Shown: positions 53,342 through 63,092, counted from the first letter of the stretch. The stretch: DNA of 64,000 nucleotides from Halomarina ordinaria (GCF_030553305.1 NZ_JARRAH010000002.1:124001-188000); one strand, 5' to 3'. Program-made: numbers and translations. Notes: generated by a model from the letters alone, not told the origin.

Positions 53342-54985
53342 TTACCGGTTCATCCAGACGCCCGACTGTGGCTCGTAGGGGTCTGTCGGGATCTCCACGA
53401 GCGTCGGTCCGTCGCTGTCGATCGCGCGCGCGACCGTCGCGGTGACCTCGTCGGGGGTTGTCGCCCGGTCGACATCGAGACCGAGTCCGTCGGCGACGGT
53501 CGTATACGACACTGGGGTCTCCCCCCAGCCGTACTCGCCTTCGTCCATCCGATAGCTCCGACCGGCCTCTTCGCTGATGATCGCGTAGTCGCTGTTGTTG
53601 AGTACGACGACCGTCACGTCGATGCCCTCGTCCGCCAGCGTGTGGAGTTCGTGAACACACATCAACAACCCGCCGTCTCCGGTGAGGGCGACGACGTCCT
53701 GCTCGGGGTTGGCCAGTTTCGCGCCGATGGCCGATGGGACTCCCGTCCCCATCGTCGCCCACGAGCCCGGGTTCACGTAATCCCGCGGGTTGTACGTCGG
53801 GAACGTCAGGAGCGTCCACAGCCGGAACCCCCCCGCGTCGACGGCGACGATCGCGTCCCGTGGTGTCCCCCGACGGATCGCGTCCAGAGCTCCGACCGAA
53901 GTCAGCGGTGGGTCCGTCACCCCTCGCAACTCGTCGAGGCGGTCTTCGGTCGCTGTCCGCGTCGTCCGAGCGCGTTCCACGCCGGTTTCGCCGGTTATCG
54001 AGCGTTCTGCCAGCGCCTCGTCGAGGGTCGCGAGCGTCCGTGCAGCGTCGGCGACGATGGCGACCGCCGGATCGTAGCCGGTGCCGATGTCGTCCGCATC
54101 GAGCGTCACGTGGACCAGGTCGTCCGGAATCTCGATCGACCAGTTGTGGAGCGAGACGGCGTCGAAGTCCGTCCCGACGCCGAGTGCGGCGTCGGCGTCC
54201 GCGAGTAGCGCTTTCACGGCCGTACCCGTACCACCACAGAGCACCCCCGCGGAAAGCTCGTGGTCGTCCGGGAAGACCGCTTTGCCCTTGTACGTGAGCA
54301 CGACCGGTGCCGCTATGCGCTCGGCGACGGCCCGCAGTTCGTCGCTCGCGTCGGCCGCTCGGACACCACCTCCGGCGACGATGATCGGCTTCGAGGCGTC
54401 CGCGAGCAGGTCGGCAGCGGCCTCGACCTTCGACGTGAGCCCCCCGTCGACCGATTGCAGGTCGACCGCCTCCCGCTCGGCGAGTTCGACGTCCATCTTC
54501 AGGAAGTTCTTCGGAATCCCGATTCGGACCGGCCCCTTCGGAGCGGTCCGTGCGACATCGATCGCTCGCTGCAGTTCGGCAGCCGTACTGTGAGGCGTCT
54601 CGACGGTGATGTTCTCCTTCACGACGTTGTCGTAGGTGTCCGGCGGGGTTTCGTGGATACCGTCGCCGCCCCGAATCTCCGGTTCGGTTTCGACCGCGAT
54701 GTGGACGAGCGGCGTACAGTCGTTCAACGCGTTTTTCAGTCCGTTCATCGCGTTCATATCGCCCGGTCCGGGGATGACCACCGTGGCTGCCATGTCACCG
54801 CTGGTTTCTGCGTACCCCCACGCCTGATGGGAGACGGCGGTTTCGTGGCGAGCCATCACGAACCGGATGTCGTCACGGTTGTCGATCGACTCGTTCAGCG
54901 GAAGTGACTGTTTGCCGGGGATGCCGAACAGTGTGTCGACACCGTTCTCGACCAGACACCCGATAATTGCCTCGTTGACCTCCAT
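53342..54985 (-). CDS. Thiamine-diphosphate-dependent decarboxylase/synthase
   Basis: A 547-residue ThDP enzyme of the acetolactate synthase/benzoylformate decarboxylase family. Three domains are present: PYR (residues 1-170) with catalytic Glu in FVMARHETAVSHQAWGYA, a central domain, and PP (380-547) with the ThDP motif TGDGGLLMCVHELHTL...NNSDYA. The FAD-binding features of true acetolactate synthase are weak, so decarboxylation of a 2-oxo acid is more likely than acetolactate synthesis. Start ATG 54985. It lies 131 nt downstream of the CoA transferase B gene on the same strand. Confidence 0.88.
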   Translation of the reverse strand: MEVNEAIIGCLVENGVDTLFGIPGKQSLPLNESIDNRDDIRFVMARHETAVSHQAWGYAETSGDMAATVVIPGPGDMNAMNGLKNALNDCTPLVHIAVETEPEIRGGDGIHETPPDTYDNVVKENITVETPHSTAAELQRAIDVARTAPKGPVRIGIPKNFLKMDVELAEREAVDLQSVDGGLTSKVEAAADLLADASKPIIVAGGGVRAADASDELRAVAERIAAPVVLTYKGKAVFPDDHELSAGVLCGGTGTAVKALLADADAALGVGTDFDAVSLHNWSIEIPDDLVHVTLDADDIGTGYDPAVAIVADAARTLATLDEALAERSITGETGVERARTTRTATEDRLDELRGVTDPPLTSVGALDAIRRGTPRDAIVAVDAGGFRLWTLLTFPTYNPRDYVNPGSWATMGTGVPSAIGAKLANPEQDVVALTGDGGLLMCVHELHTLADEGIDVTVVVLNNSDYAIISEEAGRSYRMDEGEYGWGETPVSYTTVADGLGLDVDRATTPDEVTATVARAIDSDGPTLVEIPTDPYEPQSGVWMNR

Positions 54986-55116
54986 GGCCGTAGTGAGGTG
55001 GATACCGGTGTAAAGGTTTAGGCTGGCTGGTCCGGACGGGTCCCGAACGGTTCGTCTCCGTCGTCCGTCCCCCGCCACGTTCGCGAGGGATGAGCACCCG
55101 GCCGTGACCTACGCGC

Positions 55117-55878
55117 TCACTCTCGGTCGGTGTACAACCCGTCCGGATCGAGTTCCTCTCGAATCAGTCGTACCTCCTCGTCGGTCGGTTCCGAGGTCCT
55201 CCCGTAGTCGTCGGCGAACGGAATCTCCCACCCGGTCGCGGCCCGGACTTCCTCGCGCGTCGTCGTCGGGTGGAGCGCGTCGACGTACATCTCGCCGCCG
55301 TCGTCGAACCGGCAGACGGCCAGGTCGGTGATGACCGCCTCGGGTCCGCCGGAGAGACCGAGTTCCTCCCGGCCCCGCCGACCGTCGACGTATCCGGGAC
55401 TCGTGACGAAGTCGACCGCTTCGGGGAACCGCCGCGCGGAGTGAGGAGTGACGATCAACGTCCGATCGACGTGCCCCGCGATCTCGCAGGCACCGCCGCT
55501 TCCCGGAAGTCGGACTGTGGGGTCGTCGTAGTCGCCGATGACCGTCGAGTTGATGTTCCCGTACTTGTCGATCTGCGCACCCCCGAGAAAGCCCACGTCG
55601 AGGCGACCGGCCTGCAGGTGGTAGTTGAAGCTGTTTCGCATCGGTTCGATCGAGACCGACCCCGAGGCCAGCACCGGGTCACCGATCGAGAGCGGCGGAG
55701 ACGACGGGTTCGAGCCGATCGTCCCCGACTCGTAGACCATCCGAAGATCCGGTGCGTGCGTGCGCTTGGCGACGTTGCACGCCAAGTTCGGTTTGCCGAT
55801 GCCGACCAGCACCGAATCGTCGTTGTCGAGCTCCCTCGCCGCCGCGACCACCATCAGTTCGCTGTTCGTGTAGTTCAT
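55117..55878 (-). CDS. CoA transferase subunit B (glutaconate type)
   Basis: A 253-residue beta subunit of a class I CoA transferase. DLRMVYESGTIGSNP has the ESG motif, whose Glu forms the acyl-glutamyl-CoA intermediate in glutaconate-type transferases, and FLGGAQIDKYGNINSTVIGDY is the conserved core. The ending (YGRTSEPTDEEVRLIREELDPDGLY) also resembles IpdB, a relative that acts as a hydrolase on steroid-ring CoA esters, but IpdB lacks the ESG. It pairs with the alpha subunit encoded 70 nt upstream. Confidence 0.88.
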   Translation of the reverse strand: MNYTNSELMVVAAARELDNDDSVLVGIGKPNLACNVAKRTHAPDLRMVYESGTIGSNPSSPPLSIGDPVLASGSVSIEPMRNSFNYHLQAGRLDVGFLGGAQIDKYGNINSTVIGDYDDPTVRLPGSGGACEIAGHVDRTLIVTPHSARRFPEAVDFVTSPGYVDGRRGREELGLSGGPEAVITDLAVCRFDDGGEMYVDALHPTTTREEVRAATGWEIPFADDYGRTSEPTDEEVRLIREELDPDGLYTDRE

Positions 55879-55948
55879 CGAACTCCCTCCGTGCCCCCGG
55901 CGAGACGGTGGGTTCCGCCGGCTCCCCGACGGACCGGGTGCGTGTCAA

Positions 55949-56863
55949 TCATCGGTACGCCCCCATGTCCACCGGTGTGGCGTAGTCTCGGTCCGGTTCC
56001 AACTCGAGCAGCCGGTCGACGCCCAGCTTCTCGATATATTCCCGTCGGTTCTCGACACCGTAGACCCACTCGTCGAGCCACGCTTCGACCCGATCAGCGT
56101 CGCTGGCGACCTCGGCCCATTCGATGTACGCGTCGTTGTCCCGCCCGTAGTAGCCCTGCGCGTACGACGGATGGGAGCCGTAGGGGTCGTGTACGACGTA
56201 GTCGACGTCGTCGCTCGTGACGACCGTCCGGTTCGGATCGCTACGGATGGTCCGCTCCGTACAGATCTCTTCTACGGCGAGTACAACCGTTTCGGCGGCC
56301 AGTGCGGCGATCTTCACCTCGCCCTGGATGCCCCAGAGGTGCGCGTTGCCCGTCTCGTCGGCCCGCTGGGCGCGGACGACCGCCACGTCCGGCTCGATCG
56401 GTGCGACGGCGTAGACGTCGTCGTCGTCGAACGGGCTCTCGATCCGGGCGATGTTGTCGTTGTGGTCGGGCAGGTCCGAGCCGATGAACCCCCGGAGCGG
56501 GGCGAACGGGAGGTTCGACGCGCCCGCGTCGAGCGCGGCGATCAGACCGAAGTGCGTGTACTCCTCGAGTTCGAGTTCGGTCGGCACGCCGTCCTCGACT
56601 GCCCGTCGAAACGCGGGCAAGCTTCCGACCCCGGGGTTTCCAGCCCACGAGAAGGTCGCCTTCCGCGCGCAACCGGCCGCGATCAGTTGGTCGTACACCA
56701 GGTCGGGCGTCGCCCTGATCAGTTCGAGATCGCGCTTTTCCTGCCGGATGATCTCGTGACCCGCGGCGAACGGAATGAGGTGCGTAAACCCAGCGAGGCA
56801 GACACTATCGCCGTCGGAGACGCCGTGACCGATAGCGTCTCGCATCGTAGTGACAGTACTCAT
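55949..56863 (-). CDS. CoA transferase subunit A (glutaconate type)
   Basis: A 304-residue alpha subunit. DGDSVCLAGFTHLIPFAAGHEIIRQ (the conserved G-rich segment where SxxGF is usual), DLELIRATPDLVYDQLIAAGCARKATFSWAGNPGVG and an HNDNIARIESPFDD loop define the family. NAHLWGIQGEVKIAALAAETVVLAVEEI is the C-terminal core. The start is ATG 56863, since the upstream frame has poor codon use. It forms a heteromer with subunit B. Confidence 0.88.
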   Translation of the reverse strand: MSTVTTMRDAIGHGVSDGDSVCLAGFTHLIPFAAGHEIIRQEKRDLELIRATPDLVYDQLIAAGCARKATFSWAGNPGVGSLPAFRRAVEDGVPTELELEEYTHFGLIAALDAGASNLPFAPLRGFIGSDLPDHNDNIARIESPFDDDDVYAVAPIEPDVAVVRAQRADETGNAHLWGIQGEVKIAALAAETVVLAVEEICTERTIRSDPNRTVVTSDDVDYVVHDPYGSHPSYAQGYYGRDNDAYIEWAEVASDADRVEAWLDEWVYGVENRREYIEKLGVDRLLELEPDRDYATPVDMGAYR

Positions 56864-56974
56864 GAATGCGTTGTCTACGGTAGTCGATAGCAGAACCCAC
56901 ACATAACGATTGTCCTTGTGGAAGCACGCACGACTGCTGGTCGATCGGGGGTTCTCGGCGTCTTCCACCGTGAC

Positions 56975-58141
56975 TCACGCGTAGGTCCGTCGTCCGATCT
57001 CCCGGGCCTCGATCTCGTCCCAGTCGTACTCGACGCCGAGCCCCGGGCCCTCGGGCACCCGCACGTGTCCGTCTTCGTCGACGGTATCGAGCATATCGGA
57101 GTAGTCGTCGGCGTACACCGGCGGCTGTGTGTTCGGGCAGATCGGATGGACGAGCGCCACCTCGTAGTAGTTGGTGTTGCGCGTCGCGGCGATGCAGTGA
57201 CGCTGTGCCGGCCCCGGCGCGTGGTACTCGACGTCCAACCCGAACCCCTCTGCCATGTGAGCGATCTTCATCGCCCCGGTGATCCCACCATCGTACTCGG
57301 GGTCGGCCCGCACGAAGTCGGTCGCCTCCGTCGCGACGAAATCCGTGTGCGCTTCGAGCCCCCGGACGTGTTCCGTCTGGAGGATCGGGGTTTCGAGGGA
57401 CTCGCGAAGCTTCCGGTGGGCATGCTGTGAGACGCCACCGTCTCGATACGGGTCCTCGTACCACAGAAAGTCGGCATCGTCGCAGGCTCTGCCGATCTTC
57501 AACGCGTCGGCGAACGTGGCCGGATTGCAGGCCGGATCGAGCATCAGATCCATCTCCTCGCCCACACGCCGGCCGACCGTTCGGACGACCGCTGCCGTCT
57601 CCTCGGGAGCCGTCCAGTCGCCGCCCCAGTCGTGTATCTTGAACCCCTGATACCCCATCTCGAGACACGCCTCAGCGAAGTCGGCGTACGCCTCGGGCGA
57701 GTCGAGCCCCCCGTTCCGGTCGCCCTGATACGTCGAGGCGTAGGCTGGGAAGGAATCGCGGTAACTGCCGAGCAGTTCGTGAATCGGCGCGTCGTAGTAC
57801 TTCCCGGCGAAATCCCACAGCGCGATGTCGATCGGACCCATCCCCATCCAGTCGTACTTGCGGAGCGCACGCTTGAACGCGCTCCAGTGGCGCTCGCGCT
57901 CGAGGGGGTCCTTCCCGATCAGGTAGTCCGCGATCATGTTGAGTTGTGCAGCACCGGGGGAGTTTCCACCGACGTACTCGCCGGTGGTCCCGTCGTCCGT
58001 GTGGACCCGCAGTGCGAACAGTTTCCGTTCGCTCGTCGTACCTGGCTCGTAAACGATGCTGAAACCGTTCGGTGCGTATCCGACGTCCGGCAGGTCGTAG
58101 CCGAATTCGACGGATTCGATGCGCGTGATCGTCGGTGACAT
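56975..58141 (-). CDS. Enolase-superfamily dehydratase (mandelate racemase type)
   Basis: A 388-residue member of the mandelate racemase/muconate lactonizing subgroup. The N-terminal capping domain (residues 1-125) is followed by a barrel with metal ligands in LMLDPACNP (Asp), FLWYEDPYRDGG (Glu) and ILQTEHVRG (Glu). GFKIHDWGG carries the Lys-x-His catalytic end of strand 2 and VEYHAPGPAQRHCIAATRN the His of strand 7. Members dehydrate sugar acids to 2-keto-3-deoxy acids. The product could feed the HpcH/HpaI aldolase. A second relative begins at the right edge of the window. Confidence 0.88.
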   Translation of the reverse strand: MSPTITRIESVEFGYDLPDVGYAPNGFSIVYEPGTTSERKLFALRVHTDDGTTGEYVGGNSPGAAQLNMIADYLIGKDPLERERHWSAFKRALRKYDWMGMGPIDIALWDFAGKYYDAPIHELLGSYRDSFPAYASTYQGDRNGGLDSPEAYADFAEACLEMGYQGFKIHDWGGDWTAPEETAAVVRTVGRRVGEEMDLMLDPACNPATFADALKIGRACDDADFLWYEDPYRDGGVSQHAHRKLRESLETPILQTEHVRGLEAHTDFVATEATDFVRADPEYDGGITGAMKIAHMAEGFGLDVEYHAPGPAQRHCIAATRNTNYYEVALVHPICPNTQPPVYADDYSDMLDTVDEDGHVRVPEGPGLGVEYDWDEIEAREIGRRTYA

Positions 58142-58467
58142 CGATACGCCGACACATAGCGAACGAAGCTCAAATGCGTTTGCATCGCGGTGAAATATCT
58201 CCGTAGAATGACTGGTCGAGGTGGCCTCACGAACGACGGCGCGCACGACACGTCATCTGCCGGCCCAGGGATGTCTTATCGCCCGAAGGTTCGGTCGGGT
58301 GACCCCTCGCGTCCACCGGGAGGGGCCGAGCGCTCTCCCAGACAGGGACGTTCAGCGCTGACGGAGGCGGGGACGGCGTGTCAGCTCCCCTCGCGGGCGT
58401 CGACGTGGTCCGTCTCGACCGACATACGGCGGATAGTTTATGAACGACGGCGAGGAACACAGCGTGA

Positions 58468-59664
58468 ATGGGTGTCACTATCGACGAGGTCGAAACCGTA
58501 GCGGTCGTCGGCGCGGGACAGATGGGACGGGGCATCGCCGCCGTCGCGGCGCTGTCGGGGTACGAGACGGCACTGACCGACATCGACGAGTCGCAACTCG
58601 AGGACGCGAACGAGGCCATCGAGTGGTCCTACGGGAAGGCCGTCCAGCACGGCGACACGACCGAAGCGGGGGCCGATGCCGCGCTCGAGCGAGTGACCTT
58701 CACCACCGACTTCGAGGCGGCGGTCGGTGACGCGGAGTTCGTCACCGAAGCGGCGGTCGAACAGCAGGCGGTCAAGGAGGACATCTTCGCGGATCTCGAC
58801 CGCGTCGCACCCGAGGACGCCATCCTCGCGACGAACACGTCCGGACTGAACGTCACTCGACTCGCCGAGACGACCGCGGCTCCGGAGCGCGTCGTCGGCA
58901 CTCACTGGTTCAACCCCCCCATGCTGATGGAACTGGTAGAAATCGTCATGACGGAACACACACCCCGGGCAACGGCCGACACCGCGGCGGCGCTCGTCGA
59001 GTCGTTCGGCAAGACACCGATCCGCTGTCGGATGGACGTTCCGTCGTTCATCGTCAACCGGTTGATGCGACCGTACGGCGAGGGGCCGGCGTGGATGGTG
59101 TATCGCGGCGAACACGCCATCGAGGAGGTCGACTCCGCGATGAAGTACGGCGAGGGGTTCCCGATGGGGCCGTTCGAACTCGCCGACTTCACGGGCGGCA
59201 TCCAGATCCGCGTCGAAGGGGAGGCGGACCATCTCGAGGACGACCGACCGATGGCCTACGATACCGGCGTCTGTCCACTCCTTCACCAGCTCTATGAGAA
59301 GGGCCGGTACGGTCGGAAGACCGACGCCGGCTACTACGAGTACGACGAGCGCGACGAGCCCCGGATTCCGGTCGACGCCGGACAGGGGTTCGACTCGCTG
59401 CTGGTGTGGGCACCGATCGTCAACGAGGCCGCCAAGATGGTTCAACACGGTGTCGCCAGCGCCGAGGACATCGACACCGGTGCACGACTCGGCGGTAACT
59501 GGCCGACGGGGCCGTTGGAGAAGGCCGACGAAGTCGGTGCAGACGTCGTCGTGCGGAGGCTGACCGAGGTCGCGAGCCGCCACGAGAGCACGAACAAACT
59601 CGCGGAAACCCTCCCCTGTGACCTACTCGTCGAGAAGGCGAAAACGGGCGGGACGTTCCACTGA
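58468..59664 (+). CDS. 3-hydroxyacyl-CoA dehydrogenase
   Basis: A 398-residue NAD-dependent dehydrogenase. The Rossmann motif VAVVGAGQMGRGIAAV is at residues 10-25; ATNTSGLNV and the catalytic THWFNPPMLMELVEIV (His) follow; PSFIVNRLMRPYGEG starts the helical domain, which is duplicated here (second copy around residue 310). It oxidises 3-hydroxyacyl-CoA to 3-oxoacyl-CoA. A TAGTTTATG box at 58434-58442 lies 26-34 nt before ATG 58468, so it is probably leaderless. It is first in a unit with the thiolase-like and DUF35 genes. Confidence 0.9.
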   Translation: MGVTIDEVETVAVVGAGQMGRGIAAVAALSGYETALTDIDESQLEDANEAIEWSYGKAVQHGDTTEAGADAALERVTFTTDFEAAVGDAEFVTEAAVEQQAVKEDIFADLDRVAPEDAILATNTSGLNVTRLAETTAAPERVVGTHWFNPPMLMELVEIVMTEHTPRATADTAAALVESFGKTPIRCRMDVPSFIVNRLMRPYGEGPAWMVYRGEHAIEEVDSAMKYGEGFPMGPFELADFTGGIQIRVEGEADHLEDDRPMAYDTGVCPLLHQLYEKGRYGRKTDAGYYEYDERDEPRIPVDAGQGFDSLLVWAPIVNEAAKMVQHGVASAEDIDTGARLGGNWPTGPLEKADEVGADVVVRRLTEVASRHESTNKLAETLPCDLLVEKAKTGGTFH

Positions 59665-59811
59665 ACCAGCCGCCGAGGAGCCTCGAAACGGTCACAGCGC
59701 CTCCCCGTGCGCCGGGCACTATTTCGCTGCTCGGTCGAGAGAGACGGACACGTTAGTCGCGGCCGACCCCGACCACCAACGCTTACCACGGAACGTGAGA
59801 AATGGTAGCCG

Positions 59812-60987
59812 ATGACAGCTACCGAGCCGGTCTCCATCGCCGGGGCGTTCGAACACCCCACCAGAGAGGCCCCCGACAAGTCGACGATGCAGTTACACGC
59901 GGAGGTCGCGAAGGGGGCGCTCGAGGATGCGGGTCTCGAGAAACGCGACGTCGACGGCTACTTCACGGCCGGCGTCCCGGAGTACGAGACGGGACTGTCG
60001 CCGCTCGTCATGGCTGATTACCTCGGCCTCGATCCGTCCTACACCGACACGACCGACTTCGGGGGGTCGTCGTACGTCGCACACGTCGGGCACGCCGCGA
60101 GCGCTATCCGCGACGGGCGGTGTGACGTCGCACTCGTGACGCTCGCCGGCCGTCCCCGGTCGCGTGGGCAGGCGACCGGCTCGGGGGCTCGCGAGCTCCG
60201 GACCTTTCAGGACAGCTTCGAGCGCGTCTACGGGGCGACGAACGTGACGATGTACGGTATGGCCGCACAGAGACACATGCACGAGTACGGAACGACGAGC
60301 GAGCAACTCGCGGAGATCCGAGTCGCGGCGTCGCACCACGCCCAGTACAACGAGCACGCGATGTACCGGGAGCCGGTGTCGGTCGACGACGTCGTCGACT
60401 CGCGGATGGTCGCCGACCCGCTGCACCTCCTCGACTGCTGTGTCGTCTCGGACGGCGGTGGCGCGCTGGTCGTCGTTTCCGAGGACGTCCGGTCGAAGCT
60501 AGACCGGGACTGCGTCGAACTCCTCGGCTTCGGTGAGGCGATCGGTCACCACGACGCCGGACGGATCGATGTCACGACGACCGCCGCGGACCGCTCAGGC
60601 TCACGTGCCTTCGCTGAAGCCGGCCTCGGCCCCGAGCACGTCGAGTACGCGTCGATCTACGACTCGTTTACCGTAACGGTCCTCGAGGCCATCGAGGATC
60701 TGGGCTTCTGCGAGAAAGGTGAGGGTGGCCCGTTCGTCGAGGGGGGAACGCTCCAGGCGCCCGACGGCGACCTCCCCTTCAACACCGACGGCGGCGGGTT
60801 GTGTTCGAACCACCCGGCCAACCGCGGTGGTATGACGAAGGTCATCGAGGCGGTCCGCCAACTCCGGCGCGAGGCGAACCCCGAAGTACAGGTCGACGCC
60901 GACGTCGCACTCGCCCACGGCACGGGTGGGAGTCTCGGGACGCGCCACGGTGCGGCGACCGTCGTACTCGGGAGGGAAGACCGATGA
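59812..60987 (+). CDS. Thiolase-like protein lacking the nucleophilic Cys, partner of DUF35
   Basis: A 391-residue thiolase-fold protein of the SCP-x/Ltp2 branch. The position of the acyl-accepting Cys reads DFGGSSYVAHVGHAASAI, with Ser instead of Cys; downstream motifs GGGLCSNHPANRGGMTKV and DVALAHGTGGSLGTRHGAATVVL are present. In the steroid side-chain system, Ltp2 is a similar Cys-less thiolase that works as a retro-aldolase with the DUF35 protein ChsH2. The 4-bp ATGA overlap with a DUF35 gene suggests the same type of complex here. Aldol cleavage is therefore a better guess than thiolysis. Confidence 0.88.
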   Translation: MTATEPVSIAGAFEHPTREAPDKSTMQLHAEVAKGALEDAGLEKRDVDGYFTAGVPEYETGLSPLVMADYLGLDPSYTDTTDFGGSSYVAHVGHAASAIRDGRCDVALVTLAGRPRSRGQATGSGARELRTFQDSFERVYGATNVTMYGMAAQRHMHEYGTTSEQLAEIRVAASHHAQYNEHAMYREPVSVDDVVDSRMVADPLHLLDCCVVSDGGGALVVVSEDVRSKLDRDCVELLGFGEAIGHHDAGRIDVTTTAADRSGSRAFAEAGLGPEHVEYASIYDSFTVTVLEAIEDLGFCEKGEGGPFVEGGTLQAPDGDLPFNTDGGGLCSNHPANRGGMTKVIEAVRQLRREANPEVQVDADVALAHGTGGSLGTRHGAATVVLGREDR

Positions 60988-61394
60988 CCTGGGAGCCCCG
61001 TCCGGTTCCGGACGTGACGCCGGAGACCGAACCCTACTGGACGGCCGCTGGGGACGGTGAGCTTCTCGTGCGCAAGTGTCATGACTGTGGCCTCGTCTAC
61101 CACTACCCCCGGTCGCTGTGTCCCGACTGCTTCAGCGAGGCCGTCGAGTGGTGTGAAACGTCTGGCCACGGCGAGATATACTCCTACTCGGTGGCCCGCA
61201 CGATGAGCGGCTGGCCGGACGAGGACCTTCCGCTCGTGCTGGCGTACGTCGAACTCGAGGCAGGACCGCGAATCATGTCCATCGTCGACGCCGACCCGTC
61301 CGCCGTCGAGATCGGCACGCACGTCGCGGTCCGGTTCGTCGACGCCGCCGACTCGACCATCGCGGTTCCGGTGTTCGTCCCCGTCACCGACTGA
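60984..61394 (+). CDS. DUF35 OB-fold/zinc-ribbon acyl-CoA-binding protein
   Basis: A 136-residue DUF35 protein: rubredoxin-like zinc ribbon KCHDCGLVYHYPRSLCPDC (four Cys, residues 32-50) followed by an OB-fold (GEIYSYSVARTMSGW, LVLAYVELEAGPRIMSIV). DUF35 partners complete and stabilise thiolase-like or aldolase enzymes such as Ltp2 and HMG-CoA synthase complexes. The ATG overlaps the stop of the thiolase-like gene by 4 nt. Confidence 0.92.
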   Translation: MTWEPRPVPDVTPETEPYWTAAGDGELLVRKCHDCGLVYHYPRSLCPDCFSEAVEWCETSGHGEIYSYSVARTMSGWPDEDLPLVLAYVELEAGPRIMSIVDADPSAVEIGTHVAVRFVDAADSTIAVPVFVPVTD

Positions 61395-61429
61395 GCCATT
61401 CCCCCTCGTTCAGGTTGGAACGACGGTGG

Positions 61430-61735
61430 GCCCGCTTCCGGGAACCCTGCATACCGGTTCTCGTGAGCGACGTACACATCCGTGACGGCGACCATCGACA
61501 TCCCGAGGGCGTGCGGGCCAACGTCCGCGGAGATGTCAGTGATGACACCGTCGTCTTTCAGTCGGGTCAGTCGATAGTGGACCGCCGACTTCCACAGACC
61601 GAACCCATCAGCGAGTCCCTCGAGGTTCTTGTCGTCGTTCCGCTCTACCTCGCGGAGGATGTCGATATCCTTTCGTCGAGGTCCGGGGGACGTCGGCGTC
61701 TCTCGTGGAGGTCCGTACTGGCCTCGGCGTAACAA
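61430..61735 (-). pseudogene. Lrp/AsnC-family regulator, 3' truncated
   Basis: The N-terminal HTH of an Lrp/AsnC protein: RRKDIDILREVERNDDKNLEGLADGFGLWKSAVHYRLTRL, then KDDGVITDISADVGPHALGMSMVAVTDVYV. After about 61435 the frame runs antisense into the DUF35 gene and the C-terminal RAM ligand domain is missing. It would have been a regulator of the divergent or neighbouring aminotransferase. Confidence 0.7.
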
Positions 61736-61766
61736 GAGTCGACGGCCCGTGTGGTAGAGCGAGTAT

Positions 61767-63092
61767 TCAGAACACGGCTTCGATCGACGACCCGAGCGTT
61801 TCTATCGCGGCTTCGATCTCGTCGGCGGTCGTGCACAGGGGCGGGGCGAGGATGATCTGGGTCGTCGGACGACCGCCCCCCACGAGGACACCGCGATTCA
61901 TCGCTTCGCTGATCACGTCCGTGACTGGGTTGTCCCCCTCGTCGGTCCGCGGGTCGTGGAACGGTGCTCCCGTCTCCGGGTCGGCGAACTCGACGGCACG
62001 GAGGAACCCTCGTCCACGCACGTCGGCGACGGCGTCGTGCTCTCGCTCGAGGGCTGCGAGCCCGTCGGCGAAGTCGTCTTGTGTCGCCCGGACGTTCTCG
62101 AGCAGTCCGTCGGCGTACTCGTCGAGGGCGGCGACACCGGCGGCGCAACTGACTGGGTGGCCGCCGAACGTCTGTCCGAGGTCGAACCCGTCAGTACGTA
62201 CGTGGTCCGCGATTTCCGGACGCATGATCACGCCCGCGAGCGGTGCGTAGGCGCTGGTCACGCCCTTCGCGAACGTCAGGAGATCCGGCTCGATATTCTC
62301 GGTCTGGACGCCGAACCAGTCCCCACAGCGGCCGAATCCGGTGATCACCTCGTCAACGATCATGAGGATGTCGTACTCGTCACAGAGCTCGCGGACCCGT
62401 TCGAAGTAGCCCGGCGGGGCCGTGTACGCGCCGCTCGTGCCGGCGATCGGTTCCGTCAGCACGGCCGCGATCGTATCCGGCCCTTCGTTCCGGATGACGA
62501 ACTCCAGGTGGTCGGCTGCGGCTTCCGCGAGCGCTTCGGGCGTGTCCGCATTGAACGGCGAATTGTACGTCATCGGCGGCAGGAACTTCACAGCTCCCGT
62601 CGTCGACGCGTGGGCTTCGAGCGGCGCGCGAGTCGCCGGATCACCGGTCATGCTCCCCGCACCGTAGGTCGATCCGTGGTAGGACCGCCAGCGGGAGAGC
62701 ACTTTCGGTGCGTCCGCAAAGTCACGGGCGATCGTCATCGCGAGTTCGTTCGCCTCGCTGCCCGACACCGAGAACTGGACGTTCGACAGCGAATCGGGGG
62801 CGACCGCGACGAGTGCGTCGCTCAGGTCGGTACGAGCCGGTGTTCCCTTCGCGGGAGAGACGTACTGGATCCGTTCGAGCTGTTCGGTCATTGCGTCCAC
62901 GATGGCCTCGTTTCCGTGTCCGGCATTGACACAATACAGCTGTGAGACGAAGTCGAGATACTCGGCTCCGTCATCGTCGACGACACGCGTGCCGTCGCCG
63001 TCAGTGAACGTGATTCCCGTCTTCGATGGATCGTACCAGTGTGGGATGTTCGTGGACGCTTCGTCGGTCCGTTCGGCTGAGTCGTTGAGCAT
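61767..63092 (-). CDS. Class III PLP-dependent aminotransferase
   Basis: A 441-residue aminotransferase of class III (omega-amino acid:pyruvate type). Features: the dimer/substrate segment YLDFVSQLYCVNAGHGNEAIVDA, FSVSGSEANELAMTIARDF (PLP phosphate), YHGSTYGAGSMTGD, ILMIVDEVITGFGRCGDWFG (Asp to pyridine N) and LLTFAKGVTSAYAPLAGVI with the Schiff-base Lys. Substrates could be beta-alanine, GABA or another omega-amine; the resulting semialdehyde would suit the AOR enzyme. Start ATG 63092. Confidence 0.92.
   Translation of the reverse strand: MLNDSAERTDEASTNIPHWYDPSKTGITFTDGDGTRVVDDDGAEYLDFVSQLYCVNAGHGNEAIVDAMTEQLERIQYVSPAKGTPARTDLSDALVAVAPDSLSNVQFSVSGSEANELAMTIARDFADAPKVLSRWRSYHGSTYGAGSMTGDPATRAPLEAHASTTGAVKFLPPMTYNSPFNADTPEALAEAAADHLEFVIRNEGPDTIAAVLTEPIAGTSGAYTAPPGYFERVRELCDEYDILMIVDEVITGFGRCGDWFGVQTENIEPDLLTFAKGVTSAYAPLAGVIMRPEIADHVRTDGFDLGQTFGGHPVSCAAGVAALDEYADGLLENVRATQDDFADGLAALEREHDAVADVRGRGFLRAVEFADPETGAPFHDPRTDEGDNPVTDVISEAMNRGVLVGGGRPTTQIILAPPLCTTADEIEAAIETLGSSIEAVF

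Noticed and set aside
59812..60987. Ordinary acetyl-CoA acetyltransferase
   Set aside because: The acyl-accepting Cys position is Ser and the gene overlaps a DUF35 partner, so a plain thiolase call would mislead.
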